From a virus, in IMG/VR virus record IMGVR_UViG_3300048797_000008, positions 1 through 26,276 of that record: a stretch of 26,276 nt of DNA. One strand, given 5' to 3'. Position numbers and translations under genes: made by a program. Each line of letters starts with the position of its first letter. Within the stretch, counting starts at the first letter, position 1. The notes beneath the pieces were generated by a model. That model saw only the letters and a program-made list of their open reading frames with translations, did not search any database and had not been told where the DNA came from. This document shows, one piece after another, positions 1-5,706 of the stretch.

Positions 1-2
1 GT

Positions 3-371
3 AATGGCGGCGGCTGGGTTGCTTGTTCCGCAAAAGTAGATGCAACTGTTTACGTGTCCGGCAATGCTCGGGTGTCCGGCAATGCTCGGGTGTTCGGCAA
101 TGCTCTGGTGTCCGGCGATGCTCTGGTGTCCGGCGATGCTCTGGTGTACGGCAATGCTCTGGTGGGAAAAACTCCAATTTGTATATCTGGAGCTCGTTGG
201 CATATCACGATAAGTAATAATTTTATTGCTATCGGTTGTGAATGTCATACCGCTAAAGAATGGGCTGAATTCTCAGATGGTGAAATTTCTAAAATGAATG
301 ATGGTGCGCTTGAGTGGTGGAATGAATGGCGTGGATTTGTACTGAGCGTGTCTTTAGGACATCAAAAATGA
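3..371 (+). CDS. Hexapeptide-repeat (beta-helix type) phage protein, 5' end outside window
   Basis: The reading frame is open from the first bases of the window, so the true start lies to the left; only the last 122 residues are seen. Residues encoded at 54-161 form six near-perfect six-residue repeats of the type V-S-G-N-A-R/L, preceded by more degenerate copies. This pattern is typical of left-handed or polymer-forming beta-helix proteins found in many phages and prophages. The C-terminal part (IGCECHTAKEWAEFSDGEI followed by an EWW segment) resembles the cap domain that follows such repeats in enterobacterial prophage proteins. Function is unknown. The stop codon overlaps the next start as ATGA (368-371), which places it first in the visible plus-strand operon. 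Confidence 0.75.
   Translation, partial: NGGGWVACSAKVDATVYVSGNARVSGNARVFGNALVSGDALVSGDALVYGNALVGKTPICISGARWHITISNNFIAIGCECHTAKEWAEFSDGEISKMNDGALEWWNEWRGFVLSVSLGHQK
54..161 (+). repeat. Six tandem 18-bp coding repeats
   Basis: Six consecutive 18-bp units with the core GTGTCCGGCAATGCTCGG, starting at 54, 72, 90, 108, 126 and 144. The first two are identical, and units 4 and 5 are identical. The unit is a multiple of three, so all plus-strand frames stay open across it; the frame used is the one giving VSGNAR/VSGDAL. Copy number could vary by slippage or recombination. Confidence 0.9.
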
Positions 372-553
372 CATTTGAAATTATCGACGAACACGAAGCA
401 CCATCCCTGATAAAGGCTGCTGGCGAAGTTACCTGTAGCCAGCAGGAATCGTATGAGAATCCCATTGACCCGTTTCTCGGACTGTTCGTGTGCATCGTGT
501 TCGGGATTGGGGCATTGGTTGGGTATGGTTTCTTATTTTTCGGAGGGGTTTGA
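368..553 (+). CDS. Small membrane protein, 61 aa
   Basis: Start chosen at 368, where ATG overlaps the upstream TGA (ATGA), rather than the longer frame from 326. The first ~35 residues are polar and acidic (MTFEIIDEHEAPSLIKAAGE). The rest is one strongly hydrophobic segment (FLGLFVCIVFGIGALVGYGF) running almost to the C-terminus, so one transmembrane helix is predicted. No family recognised. It sits between the hexapeptide-repeat gene and the conserved 98-residue gene and is probably translationally coupled to its upstream neighbour. Confidence 0.6.
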   Translation: MTFEIIDEHEAPSLIKAAGEVTCSQQESYENPIDPFLGLFVCIVFGIGALVGYGFLFFGGV

Positions 554-555
554 CT

Positions 556-852
556 ATGAACACTGCAATTTTAGTAAACGGTGAACCAGTCGATTATTCG
601 TTCAACTCTGGATTACCTGAAAGCGCACAAGGCTCAATGAAGCGATACATTGAACACGGTATTGAGCCGGGATCGTTCTTGATGTCGGTACTGCGCAATG
701 ACTTGAAATCAGCTTGCGAATGTGCAGATAATCAAAATAGATATTTACTTTTTGAATATGTCTCATGGCTCTATAACTATGCGCCTCAAGGGTGTTGGGG
801 AAGCCGTGAAGCCGTTGAAGAGTGGATCGACAAAGCTACGGGGGAAGCATGA
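556..852 (+). CDS. Conserved phage protein of unknown function, 98 aa
   Basis: ATG at 556 follows a strong ribosome-binding site (CGGAGGGG at 541-548), so this start is preferred over the in-frame upstream codon at 490. The protein contains GIEPGSFLMSVLRNDLKSA, then a Tyr/Trp-rich helix region (FEYVSWLYNYAP) and CWGSREAVEEW. From memory, this PGxFLxAVLxNDL ... WLYN.AP..CWGS arrangement recurs in small proteins from many proteobacterial phages and prophages, where no function is known. Its stop overlaps the next start by four bases. Confidence 0.75.
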   Translation: MNTAILVNGEPVDYSFNSGLPESAQGSMKRYIEHGIEPGSFLMSVLRNDLKSACECADNQNRYLLFEYVSWLYNYAPQGCWGSREAVEEWIDKATGEA

Positions 853-1022
853 TGCATGACCACCAACACATCGTCATGCGAATAAACGCGAAGCGCCGCA
901 ATCCCGCTTGGCTGCTGAAACTGGCGCAATGGATCGGCAAACTGCGCACAGACCGCCTGCGCAAGCGCGAGTTAAAAGCACAGGGGTTTTCGGATAAGGC
1001 GATACGGGGGTTATTGGGATGA
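849..1022 (+). CDS. Small basic phage protein, 57 aa
   Basis: Starts at ATGATG (849 or 852) overlapping the upstream TGA, and ends in a TGA overlapped by the next ATG. The protein is rich in Arg and Lys (RINAKRRNPAWLLKL, then RTDRLRKRELKAQGFSDKAI), predicted helical, with no cysteine motif or signal. The C-terminal segment could be a short nucleic-acid-binding helix, but that is a guess from charge alone. The double ATGA linkage to neighbours is the main support that it is translated. Confidence 0.55.
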   Translation: MMHDHQHIVMRINAKRRNPAWLLKLAQWIGKLRTDRLRKRELKAQGFSDKAIRGLLG

Positions 1023-1639
1023 ACTATAGCGACATGATGAAATTCTGCGATCCAGATGATACACGCTTGTATTGCACCAAGCCGTTTTCGATAGATGGCA
1101 AAGCCTACGCTACAGACGTGAAGATACTGATGCGCTTCGATGGTGTTACGGATGTTGATCCGCTATCAGCGGGTAATCTTGCAAATACGGAAATGATTGC
1201 CAGAAAAATAGTTGGTTTCTGTGAGGCTGGTAATTTCGTTGAGGGATTCATGCCGTTCAAGGTTGAAATACCTCCATACCCACCATGCCCTATGTGCCTT
1301 GGTGTCGGGAAAGTTGCCAAGGAAATCGAATGCCCAGAATGCGATGGCGAGGGTGAAGTCAATATCGGCAAGCACTGGTACGAATGCAAGGTATGCGATG
1401 GCACTGGAAACACTGACGATGATAATAAAGATGCCGAAAAAACTATTGACTGCGAAAAATGCAATGGTACTGGCAAAGGCTATCACGCTGTAGATGTGGA
1501 TGATCGAAAATTTCAAGCTAAGTATTTGGAAAAGATATTAGCTCTGCCAAACATCGAATATAAATTACTTGATGGCGAGCGTGAAATGATGCGTTTTAAA
1601 TTTGATGGTGGAGTTGGCTGTTTGATGCCCACAACATGA
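1019..1639 (+). CDS. Phage protein with DnaJ-type CxxCxGxG zinc domain
   Basis: A 206-residue protein with four complete CxxCxGxG motifs beginning at about C90, C105, C123 and C145 (CPMCLGVG, CPECDGEG, CKVCDGTG, CEKCNGTG). In DnaJ/Hsp40 these bind two zinc ions and contact unfolded substrates; here there is no J domain. The zinc region is flanked by an N-terminal part (KPFSIDGKAYATDVKILMR) and a C-terminal part ending in FKFDGGVGCLMP. Those flanks resemble a family of phage early proteins of unknown role, and loosely recall sliding-clamp strands (ATDG...; ...VMPM). The clamp resemblance is inference only. Coupled on both sides by ATGA overlaps. It may assist replication or folding. Confidence 0.75.
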   Translation: MNYSDMMKFCDPDDTRLYCTKPFSIDGKAYATDVKILMRFDGVTDVDPLSAGNLANTEMIARKIVGFCEAGNFVEGFMPFKVEIPPYPPCPMCLGVGKVAKEIECPECDGEGEVNIGKHWYECKVCDGTGNTDDDNKDAEKTIDCEKCNGTGKGYHAVDVDDRKFQAKYLEKILALPNIEYKLLDGEREMMRFKFDGGVGCLMPTT

Positions 1640-1728
1640 ACCAGCAAATCAGACACGCCGAGATTGACCGTCACGCTGATGCAGCACTGGCAGAAATCAG
1701 AATGATGGGGCAAATGGTGCGAGATTAG
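1636..1728 (+). CDS. Candidate micro-protein, 30 aa
   Basis: ATG at 1636 overlaps the stop of the zinc-finger gene (ATGA) and the frame runs for 30 residues, MNQQIRHAEIDRHADAALAE followed by IRMMGQMVRD, to TAG at 1726-1728. It is predicted to be a single amphipathic, charged helix. Support is limited to the overlap style shared by confident genes in this operon. No homologue is recognised. Confidence 0.4.
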   Translation: MNQQIRHAEIDRHADAALAEIRMMGQMVRD

Positions 1729-1779
1729 ATGCGCGATCTACAAGAAAGCCAGCGATGTGCTGGGAATATAGATTTTTAA
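1729..1779 (+). CDS. Possible micro-ORF, 16 aa
   Basis: ATG directly abuts the TAG of the preceding 30-codon frame and encodes MRDLQESQRCAGNIDF. It fills the space before the ribosome-binding site of the gene at 1798. This could be chance; adjacency is the only evidence. Confidence 0.15.
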   Translation: MRDLQESQRCAGNIDF

Positions 1780-1797
1780 CCAAGAAGGAGAAACATC

Positions 1798-2049
1798 ATG
1801 CACTATCGTAACGGATGTGAAGCAAAGAATGGAGATATTGTACTTAGCCTAGCTGGATATGGCACTACAGTTATCAATGGCCTTGGTGTATTGCATAGCG
1901 CAACAGCGGGTAATGATTATTCCAATGGTGCTATTGCACCAATTCAGCCAGTTAATCTTGGGGCTTGCATGTGCGACTGCCTGCACATTGATGACGTGTT
2001 GGCAATTCTGGCAGAAAAAGGCTTGGATAAGCGGCCGGCTGGTAAATAA
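1798..2049 (+). CDS. Conserved small phage protein, 83 aa, function unknown
   Basis: Preceded by a strong ribosome-binding site (AAGAAGGAG at 1783-1791) at good spacing from ATG 1798. The N-terminus MHYRNGCEAKNGD, a central AGNDYSNGAIAPI segment, and a C-terminal CMCDCLHIDDVLAIL motif match, from memory, a small family seen in many phages (RNG.EAK.GD ... ND..NG.IAP ... C.C.H.DD). The closely spaced cysteines and histidine could bind a metal, but this is not demonstrated. It is followed after one base by a small membrane-protein gene. Confidence 0.75.
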   Translation: MHYRNGCEAKNGDIVLSLAGYGTTVINGLGVLHSATAGNDYSNGAIAPIQPVNLGACMCDCLHIDDVLAILAEKGLDKRPAGK

Positions 2050-2050
2050 A

Positions 2051-2170
2051 ATGATTTACATATTGTGTATCGTAGCAGGATTGGTCGTCGGCATCGCAAT
2101 AATGTGGGTGCTGGCTGAGAGTGTTCTGAGGAATTCAGGAATAAATAAACATCGTGGCAGGTTGTTCTAA
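2051..2170 (+). CDS. Small single-span membrane protein, 39 aa
   Basis: ATG at 2051 comes one base after the upstream TAA. Residues 2-23 are a hydrophobic helix (IYILCIVAGLVVGIAIMWVL), followed by a short basic tail (NKHRGRLF), which predicts N-out/C-in topology by the positive-inside rule. No family recognised. A longer frame reading in from 1859 overlaps the gene at 1798 and is rejected in favour of this start. Confidence 0.5.
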   Translation: MIYILCIVAGLVVGIAIMWVLAESVLRNSGINKHRGRLF

Positions 2171-2181
2171 AAGGCGACGTG

Positions 2182-2232
2182 ATGAAAGACCTCTTCCATA
2201 AAATCGTGAAGGATTTCTTCATTTTGCCGTGA
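2182..2232 (+). CDS. Possible micro-ORF, 16 aa
   Basis: Encodes MKDLFHKIVKDFFILP. Its TGA is overlapped by a GTG (GTGA at 2229-2232). It is an amphipathic aromatic/basic peptide by composition. The 2171-2472 interval otherwise holds only small overlapping frames; this is the first link of that chain. Low confidence. Confidence 0.2.
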   Translation: MKDLFHKIVKDFFILP

Positions 2233-2300
2233 GTATTGGCTGGCACATCAGATCGACTGCTCAAATCAGACGGCACAGGAATGCAAGTAAGCGAAGTTGA
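2229..2300 (+). CDS. Possible micro-ORF, 23 aa (GTG start)
   Basis: GTG at 2229 overlaps the preceding TGA, and its own TGA (2298-2300) shares a base with the ATG at 2300. The peptide is basic (IRSTAQIRRHRNASKRS). A competing frame in the same interval (ATG 2281, stop ending at 2421, 46 aa) cannot be excluded, so only one of the two is likely to be real. Confidence 0.18.
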   Translation: MSIGWHIRSTAQIRRHRNASKRS

Positions 2301-2476
2301 TGCGCTATCTAGCCGCCCTGCTGATGCTGTATGCGTTAAATACCAACGAGGCGGTGATGGTAAGCAAACCATTCGATGCGGAGCATTTTGGAGCGCCTGG
2401 AAGCACGGCGACCGATATTAAAGAAGGCACATGCCAGTTAGATGTGAAATTCAAATTAAGAGTGAGAATGAAATGA
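2300..2476 (+). CDS. Small protein with signal-like N-terminus, 58 aa
   Basis: The frame encodes MRYLAALLMLYALNTNEAVM and then a polar region ending KFKLRVRMK. The first ~18 residues look like a short hydrophobic anchor or signal. Its stop TGA is overlapped by the ATG of the next gene (ATGA, 2473-2476), the commonest junction in this operon; this is the main reason to prefer it over the competing frame from 2281. The Shine-Dalgarno site is weak. No family recognised. Confidence 0.4.
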   Translation: MRYLAALLMLYALNTNEAVMVSKPFDAEHFGAPGSTATDIKEGTCQLDVKFKLRVRMK

Positions 2477-2682
2477 AAAACAGAATTTACGGTTTTGGAA
2501 TTGTAGATAAGGCGGGCAACCCATATTGGGATGAAGTGTGCGTATGTGAAGACCGTGAGCCGCTTGATGATATTTGCGCTGACTTGAATAGTTGTAATGG
2601 TTCAGCAGAACACGATCATAGAATTCCATATCGTGTTGTCAGACTGTATTTCCAAATGGCGACGAAACGGAACAAATTATGA
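2473..2682 (+). CDS. Conserved phage protein, 69 aa, function unknown
   Basis: Start chosen at ATG 2473 (MKNRIYGFGIVDKAGNPYW), overlapping the upstream TGA. An in-frame ATG at 2431 with an AAGAAGG site three bases away would add 14 residues and remains possible. The protein has YWDEVCVCEDREPLDDICADLN, then a short region ending in YRVVRLYF, suggesting a small alpha/beta fold. Comparable short phage proteins (xIVDxxGNPxW...CVxED) exist, without known role. The stop overlaps the next start as ATGA. Confidence 0.65.
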   Translation: MKNRIYGFGIVDKAGNPYWDEVCVCEDREPLDDICADLNSCNGSAEHDHRIPYRVVRLYFQMATKRNKL

Positions 2683-2882
2683 GTCGCATAGCTGAAGTAT
2701 ATCAAGAACAGCAAGAGCAAGATACCAGAGAGAATCTATCTGGACTTGAAAATACTGCTTATCTTGCGGGGAACTGGCATGAATACACCAGAAGGTTATT
2801 GGCTGAGCATGAATTGATCGGTAGGAAGGTTCAATACGAACGGAAACAATTACAAAACTTAAAGGAGCAACATCATGGGTAG
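2679..2882 (+). CDS. Helical charged phage protein, 67 aa
   Basis: ATG 2679 overlaps the upstream TGA. The sequence is dominated by Glu, Gln and Lys and predicted helical throughout (MSRIAEVYQEQQEQDTRE; then RRLLAEHELIGRKVQYERKQ). No motif or family recognised. The last codons overlap the start region of the SSB-like gene (ATG 2875), whose ribosome-binding site AAAGGAG lies inside this coding sequence, so the two are probably co-translated. Confidence 0.6.
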   Translation: MSRIAEVYQEQQEQDTRENLSGLENTAYLAGNWHEYTRRLLAEHELIGRKVQYERKQLQNLKEQHHG

Positions 2883-3498
2883 ACATGCAACTGATACAGG
2901 TGGAGGTGAGTTTCAACAAGCTCCATCAGGAAGCCACATTGCAAGATGTATTCGCATCGTGGACTTGGGTACGCAAAAAAACGAATACCAAGGCGTAGTA
3001 AACCACAAGAGTCAAGTGTTGGTATCGTGGGAACTTTGCCATGAAATGATGGAGATTGAAGGCCAGCAAAAGCCATTCATCGTTTCCAAGTTTTACACGA
3101 ACAGCCTGAATGAAAAAGCCAATCTTCGCCATGATTTAATCAACTGGCGTGGACGTGAATTTTCCCCGGAAGAGCTTGTCAAGTTCGACTTGCAAAGCAT
3201 TCTCGGTGCACCGTGTATTTTGTCAGTGGTACACAATGAAAAGGGCAAGGCGAAGGTTGAGGGTGTGCTTAAACTAACCAAGGGTACTGTTGCGCCGGAT
3301 GCACAAAACAAGCCTTATGCTTTCTGGCTGGATGAATTCGAGCGGAGCGTATTTGATGGGCTAACCGATGGCATCAAGGCGATCATCGAAAAGTCACCAG
3401 AATATCAAGCGATGGTGAAAGCAACTACCCAAGAGTTGGCAAAAACTCTGCCGGGAGCGCATTCGTTTAGCGATTTCGACGATGATATTCCGTTCTAA
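2875..3498 (+). CDS. Single-stranded DNA-binding-like phage replication protein
   Basis: A 207-residue protein with a strong ribosome-binding site (AAAGGAG at 2861-2867). The body contains GSHIARCIRIVDLGTQ, KANLRHDLINWRGREFSPEE and a strand-rich region, consistent with a phage OB-fold protein. The C-terminus HSFSDFDDDIPF is almost identical to the acidic tip of bacterial SSB (xDDDIPF), which in SSB recruits replication and repair enzymes. It lies directly upstream of a 3'-5' exonuclease gene, consistent with a replication/recombination role. The specific OB-fold family is inferred, not proven. Confidence 0.75.
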   Translation: MGRHATDTGGGEFQQAPSGSHIARCIRIVDLGTQKNEYQGVVNHKSQVLVSWELCHEMMEIEGQQKPFIVSKFYTNSLNEKANLRHDLINWRGREFSPEELVKFDLQSILGAPCILSVVHNEKGKAKVEGVLKLTKGTVAPDAQNKPYAFWLDEFERSVFDGLTDGIKAIIEKSPEYQAMVKATTQELAKTLPGAHSFSDFDDDIPF

Positions 3499-3509
3499 AG
3501 GAGCCATCC

Positions 3510-4214
3510 ATGAATCTATATCTCGACATCGAAACACTTCCCTGTATTGACCCTGCAATAATCTCTGAAATGGGAAGCACCATCACGGCGCCAGGCCAGT
3601 ACAAAAAGCCAGAAAGCATCGCTGAATGGCTTAAGGACAATAAAGAACAGGCAGTTAAAGAGCTTGTATCCAAAACTTCATTTGATGGCCTATATGGGCG
3701 TATCGCGTGTATTGCGTGGGCATTTGATGATGGTGATGTCTATTCAACTTGCGCCAGTGATACTGAGTTGCAGGTTATCAATAGCCTGTATGTCGCTGTT
3801 GCTGGACACCTTGAAATTTCCTATCACGGCGGAAAGTCATCTGGTGCGCTTACTGTAGTTGGGCATAACGTAGCTGGATTCGATCTGCCATTTCTCAAAC
3901 ATCGTTCTATCATTCATGGCATTAAACCTGACCCGAGCATTCGACGTGCCATGCTTGCAAAGCCGTGGGATGAATCCATTGCTGACACGATGTTGATGTG
4001 GTCTTCCGAGCGTGAAAAACGGGTAAGCATGGATAAACTATGTAGAGCGTTTGGAATTGAAGGGAAAGGAGATTTTGATGGATCAATGGTTGCCGATACG
4101 TGGCCTATTGATCCAGAAAAGGTAATTAACTATTGCAAAGCAGATGTGGAGCGTACACGCGCAATTTACAAACGCATGACATTCGCTGCCAATCCCGTGG
4201 CGGTGGCAGCATGA
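3510..4214 (+). CDS. DEDDy 3'-5' exonuclease (PolB exonuclease-like)
   Basis: A 234-residue protein starting 11 bases after the SSB-like gene with AAAGGAG upstream. It carries the DEDDy catalytic motifs: Exo I LYLDIETLP near residue 3 (Asp and Glu metal ligands), Exo II GHNVAGFDLPFL in the middle (Asp ligand), and Exo III YCKADVERT near residue 210 (Tyr and Asp). This matches stand-alone exonucleases related to the proofreading domain of family B DNA polymerases (DNA_pol_B_exo2 type), common in phages. Expected reaction: metal-dependent removal of nucleotides from 3' ends of single-stranded DNA. Adjacent to the SSB-like gene, it probably serves replication or recombination. Complete, with all key residues seen. 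Confidence 0.88.
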   Translation: MNLYLDIETLPCIDPAIISEMGSTITAPGQYKKPESIAEWLKDNKEQAVKELVSKTSFDGLYGRIACIAWAFDDGDVYSTCASDTELQVINSLYVAVAGHLEISYHGGKSSGALTVVGHNVAGFDLPFLKHRSIIHGIKPDPSIRRAMLAKPWDESIADTMLMWSSEREKRVSMDKLCRAFGIEGKGDFDGSMVADTWPIDPEKVINYCKADVERTRAIYKRMTFAANPVAVAA

Positions 4215-4357
4215 CTGATGCCATGACCGACAAAGCCTTCGTGCTGGAGAAGTATCCTGATGCTGTTGCTGAGAAAAATATCTTCCCTAAAGCATGGACT
4301 ATTTTATCGCATCAGACTTGGTGGGAAAGGCGAAGTAATGGCAAAGAAACGTACTGA
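4211..4357 (+). CDS. Small phage protein, 48 aa
   Basis: ATG 4211 overlaps the TGA of the exonuclease gene. The encoded protein begins MTDAMTDKAFVLEKYPDAVA and ends in a Trp-rich stretch (WTILSHQTWWERRSNGKET). No family recognised. Short proteins with a ..KYPDA.A... segment occur in phage early regions, but no function is known. Confidence 0.55.
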   Translation: MTDAMTDKAFVLEKYPDAVAEKNIFPKAWTILSHQTWWERRSNGKETY

Positions 4358-4415
4358 GGTTGGCCATGACAAAGCTGTATCTGCTAGTAAACACATTGGA
4401 TGGGAGGGGAGATGA
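4338..4415 (+). CDS. Candidate micro-protein, 25 aa
   Basis: ATG 4338 lies within the end of the upstream gene, after a GGAAAGG-like site, and the frame ends in a TGA overlapped by ATG 4412 (ATGA). The product is basic: MAKKRTEVGHDKAVSASKHI then GWEGR. The ATGA junction fits the operon's style, but the length makes this uncertain. Confidence 0.35.
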   Translation: MAKKRTEVGHDKAVSASKHIGWEGR

Positions 4416-4807
4416 TTGATTATTGGTTTGATAATTTTTTTATGCTTTTATGCGAACTACCAGATCGCAATAGTCCAGAAGGTGAACCTAATGCAATAGT
4501 AGCAACGAAGCGCGAATTGCGTAACTGTTTGGAAAGTGCAATGGAGGCTCACAAAAGTACACTTACAGATGACCAATGCAATGATTTTCGACGCTTGCCA
4601 TTAAGCTTTAACGATATGGTTAGGGCAATCTATAACTCAGGAATTCAACAGGAATTTGATGCAAAAGAGTCTGTAGGTAAAGTAATTCAGATGCCAACTT
4701 TTGATGGTCATTCCGTTTGTCATGTGATTCTGAATATAGATATGCCAGAGGGGACATTGTTATATAAGCGGCCCGTGAACATTCCCGCCACTATCAACGC
4801 AGCATAA
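4412..4807 (+). CDS. Hypothetical phage protein, 131 aa
   Basis: ATG 4412 is preferred to ATG 4400 because GGGAGGGGA (4402-4410) would be its ribosome-binding site and because it overlaps the upstream TGA. The protein has no obvious membrane segment beyond a short hydrophobic N-terminal stretch (FDNFFMLLCEL). The middle is helical and the C-terminus strand-rich (VCHVILNIDMPEGTLLYKRP). No family recognised. It is the last protein gene of the plus-strand unit, followed by a 51-base spacer with an imperfect hairpin and then the tRNA. Confidence 0.65.
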   Translation: MIDYWFDNFFMLLCELPDRNSPEGEPNAIVATKRELRNCLESAMEAHKSTLTDDQCNDFRRLPLSFNDMVRAIYNSGIQQEFDAKESVGKVIQMPTFDGHSVCHVILNIDMPEGTLLYKRPVNIPATINAA

Positions 4808-4820
4808 AGCAAATGAACAA

Positions 4821-4850
4821 GGATGTGTGCCTAACCTAAAGCAGACACCC
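4821..4850 (+). other. Imperfect hairpin upstream of tRNA
   Basis: GGATGTGTGC (4821-4830) can pair with GCAGACACCC (4841-4850) around a 10-base loop, giving eight of ten pairs. There is no U-run after it, so it is not a standard terminator. It may be part of the precursor-tRNA leader or an mRNA 3'-end stabiliser. Confidence 0.3.
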
Positions 4851-4858
4851 TAACTATC

Positions 4859-4934
4859 GCCCTTGTAGCTCAGTTGGAAGAGCGCCTGCCTTGTAAGCAG
4901 GATGTCGGAAGTTCGATTCTTTCCGGGGGCACCA
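4859..4934 (+). tRNA. tRNA-Thr (anticodon UGU)
   Basis: A full 76-base cloverleaf can be folded by eye: acceptor stem GCCCTTG with CGGGGGC (two G-U pairs), D arm GCTC/GAGC, anticodon stem CCTGC/GCAGG with loop CTTGTAA, variable loop ATGTC, T arm GGAAG/CTTTC with loop TTCGATT, discriminator A and encoded CCA. The anticodon TGT reads threonine ACA (and other ACN by wobble). It is the last element of the plus-strand unit, 25 bases before the converging end of the spanin gene. Encoded CCA is common for phage tRNAs. No integrase or flanking direct repeat suggests that it is an attachment site. Confidence 0.95.
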
Positions 4935-4959
4935 ATAACTTTGGACACAATGGACGTTC

Positions 4960-5424
4960 TTACGGAGCCTTGGCGATCTCCGAATGACACGCCCACTCTT
5001 TCACCGTCCGGCAATCTGTCAATTCTTGTTCGGCGTCTGCGACAATGCCTTTAGTTCGTTGTCTGTCTGAGTCCATGACTCGTCCAATCGCTTCAGATAA
5101 AAGCCCGTTGGATTCGATGGGCTGCACGCTAGAGGCGGAGGCGACGGTTGGTTTAGCACAGGATGCGAAGCGCACCCTTGGCACAACAGGCACAGGAGCG
5201 TTGCGTAGATTAGTAAGTTCGGTTTGATGTTGTACACGTTGAACCTCCAGTTTGTTGATTAACTCAGTATTGGCTGTGGTAGCCTTGTCGAGCGCAGCTT
5301 TATCGGACTTGATTACCTCTTCCTTGCCACTTAAATAGCCTTCATGGTGAATATATGACCCTATGCCCCCAAGAGATAGCAGAATGGCTATAAACGCGGC
5401 AATTTTGATTTCAAGTGCGGTCAT
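4960..5424 (-). CDS. Rz: Rz-like inner-membrane spanin (i-spanin)
   Basis: 154 residues: one N-terminal membrane helix (IKIAAFIAILLSLGGIGSYI), then a long charged coiled-coil region (KSDKAALDKATTANTELINK and following), as in i-spanins. A complete second frame with lipoprotein features is nested inside it (5019-5237), the classic Rz/Rz1 architecture. I-spanin and o-spanin together fuse inner and outer membranes at the last step of lysis of Gram-negative hosts. The ATG at 5424 shares a base with the TAA of the 25-residue membrane peptide (TAATG). It is the last gene of the minus-strand late region. Confidence 0.85.
   Translation of the reverse strand: MTALEIKIAAFIAILLSLGGIGSYIHHEGYLSGKEEVIKSDKAALDKATTANTELINKLEVQRVQHQTELTNLRNAPVPVVPRVRFASCAKPTVASASSVQPIESNGLLSEAIGRVMDSDRQRTKGIVADAEQELTDCRTVKEWACHSEIAKAP
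5019..5237 (-). CDS. Rz1: Rz1-like outer-membrane spanin lipoprotein, nested in Rz
   Basis: 72 residues from a GTG at 5237, entirely inside the Rz gene in another frame. The N-terminus (LLIYATLLCLLCQGCASHP) is a signal sequence with a lipobox-like end. Lipidation would be at C22, although Cys at -3 and Gln at -2 are atypical; C19 is an alternative. The region after it is Pro-rich (LNQPSPPPLACSPSNP), typical of o-spanins. The nested arrangement makes the assignment much safer than sequence alone. Confidence 0.8.
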   Translation of the reverse strand: MYNIKPNLLIYATLLCLLCQGCASHPVLNQPSPPPLACSPSNPTGFYLKRLDESWTQTDNELKALSQTPNKN

Positions 5425-5501
5425 TATGGTTCCCTCGATTCTATGTAGATCAGGAAGATTGCGAGAAAAATGACAGCCAAAAGTAAGTATCCGTCATACA
5501 T
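5424..5501 (-). CDS. 25-residue single-span membrane peptide of the lysis module
   Basis: A frame too short for routine calling: MYDGYLLLAVIFLAIFLIYI then ESREP. It is one transmembrane helix with a short polar tail. A good ribosome-binding site (AGGAGA, inside the end of the holin gene) precedes ATG 5501. The start overlaps the holin stop by eight bases, and the TAA shares a base with the Rz start. Overlap at both ends plus the ribosome-binding site argue that it is translated. It could modulate the holin or be an accessory lysis peptide; function is inferred from position only. Confidence 0.6.
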   Translation of the reverse strand: MYDGYLLLAVIFLAIFLIYIESREP

Positions 5502-5706
5502 TTTTATTCTCCTGTGAATTCTGCCAAAGTTTGCAAACAAAAATTGATGTCGTGATGACTTGCACCCCCAACGGGATAACTGGAAACTTGCCGTCGAGTA
5601 GGGTGAGGTAAACCATCAGGATCAGGATTGCGGCTACCCACGACAGCATGAGCACCCGTACTGAACTGGTGTTGCCTTTCCCATCTTGAATAGCCGAGTC
5701 TGCCAT
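5494..5706 (-). CDS. Putative holin, two membrane helices, 70 aa
   Basis: Start chosen at ATG 5706 (MADSAIQDGKGNTSSVRVLM), which overlaps the TAA of the upstream gene (TAATG), rather than the longer frame from 5742. Two hydrophobic segments are seen: VLMLSWVAAILILMVYLTLL and VIPLGVQVITTSIFVCKLW, separated by a short loop (DGKFP). Size, topology and position between the endolysin-like gene and the spanins fit a small class II-type holin, which would permeabilise the inner membrane. The exact family is not recognised. Confidence 0.65.
   Translation of the reverse strand: MADSAIQDGKGNTSSVRVLMLSWVAAILILMVYLTLLDGKFPVIPLGVQVITTSIFVCKLWQNSQENKNV

Noticed and set aside
23-217. Frame reading repeated VRQCSG units
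   Set aside because: Shadow of the 18-bp repeats: the unit length is a multiple of three, so every frame stays open. The VSGNAR frame matches a known repeat type and continues in both directions.
1105-1516. Two minus-strand frames opposite the zinc-finger gene
   Set aside because: They lie opposite a clearly coding plus-strand gene with four intact zinc motifs; no ribosome-binding site or recognisable protein features.
2236-2421. 61-codon frame from a TTG, or 46 codons from ATG 2281
   Set aside because: Weak start signals, and it competes with the frame at 2300-2476 whose end has the ATGA junction typical of this operon. Not fully excluded.
4859-4934. tRNA gene as a phage attachment site
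   Set aside because: No integrase gene and no direct repeat of the tRNA 3' end are visible; position at a module boundary suits a phage-carried tRNA.
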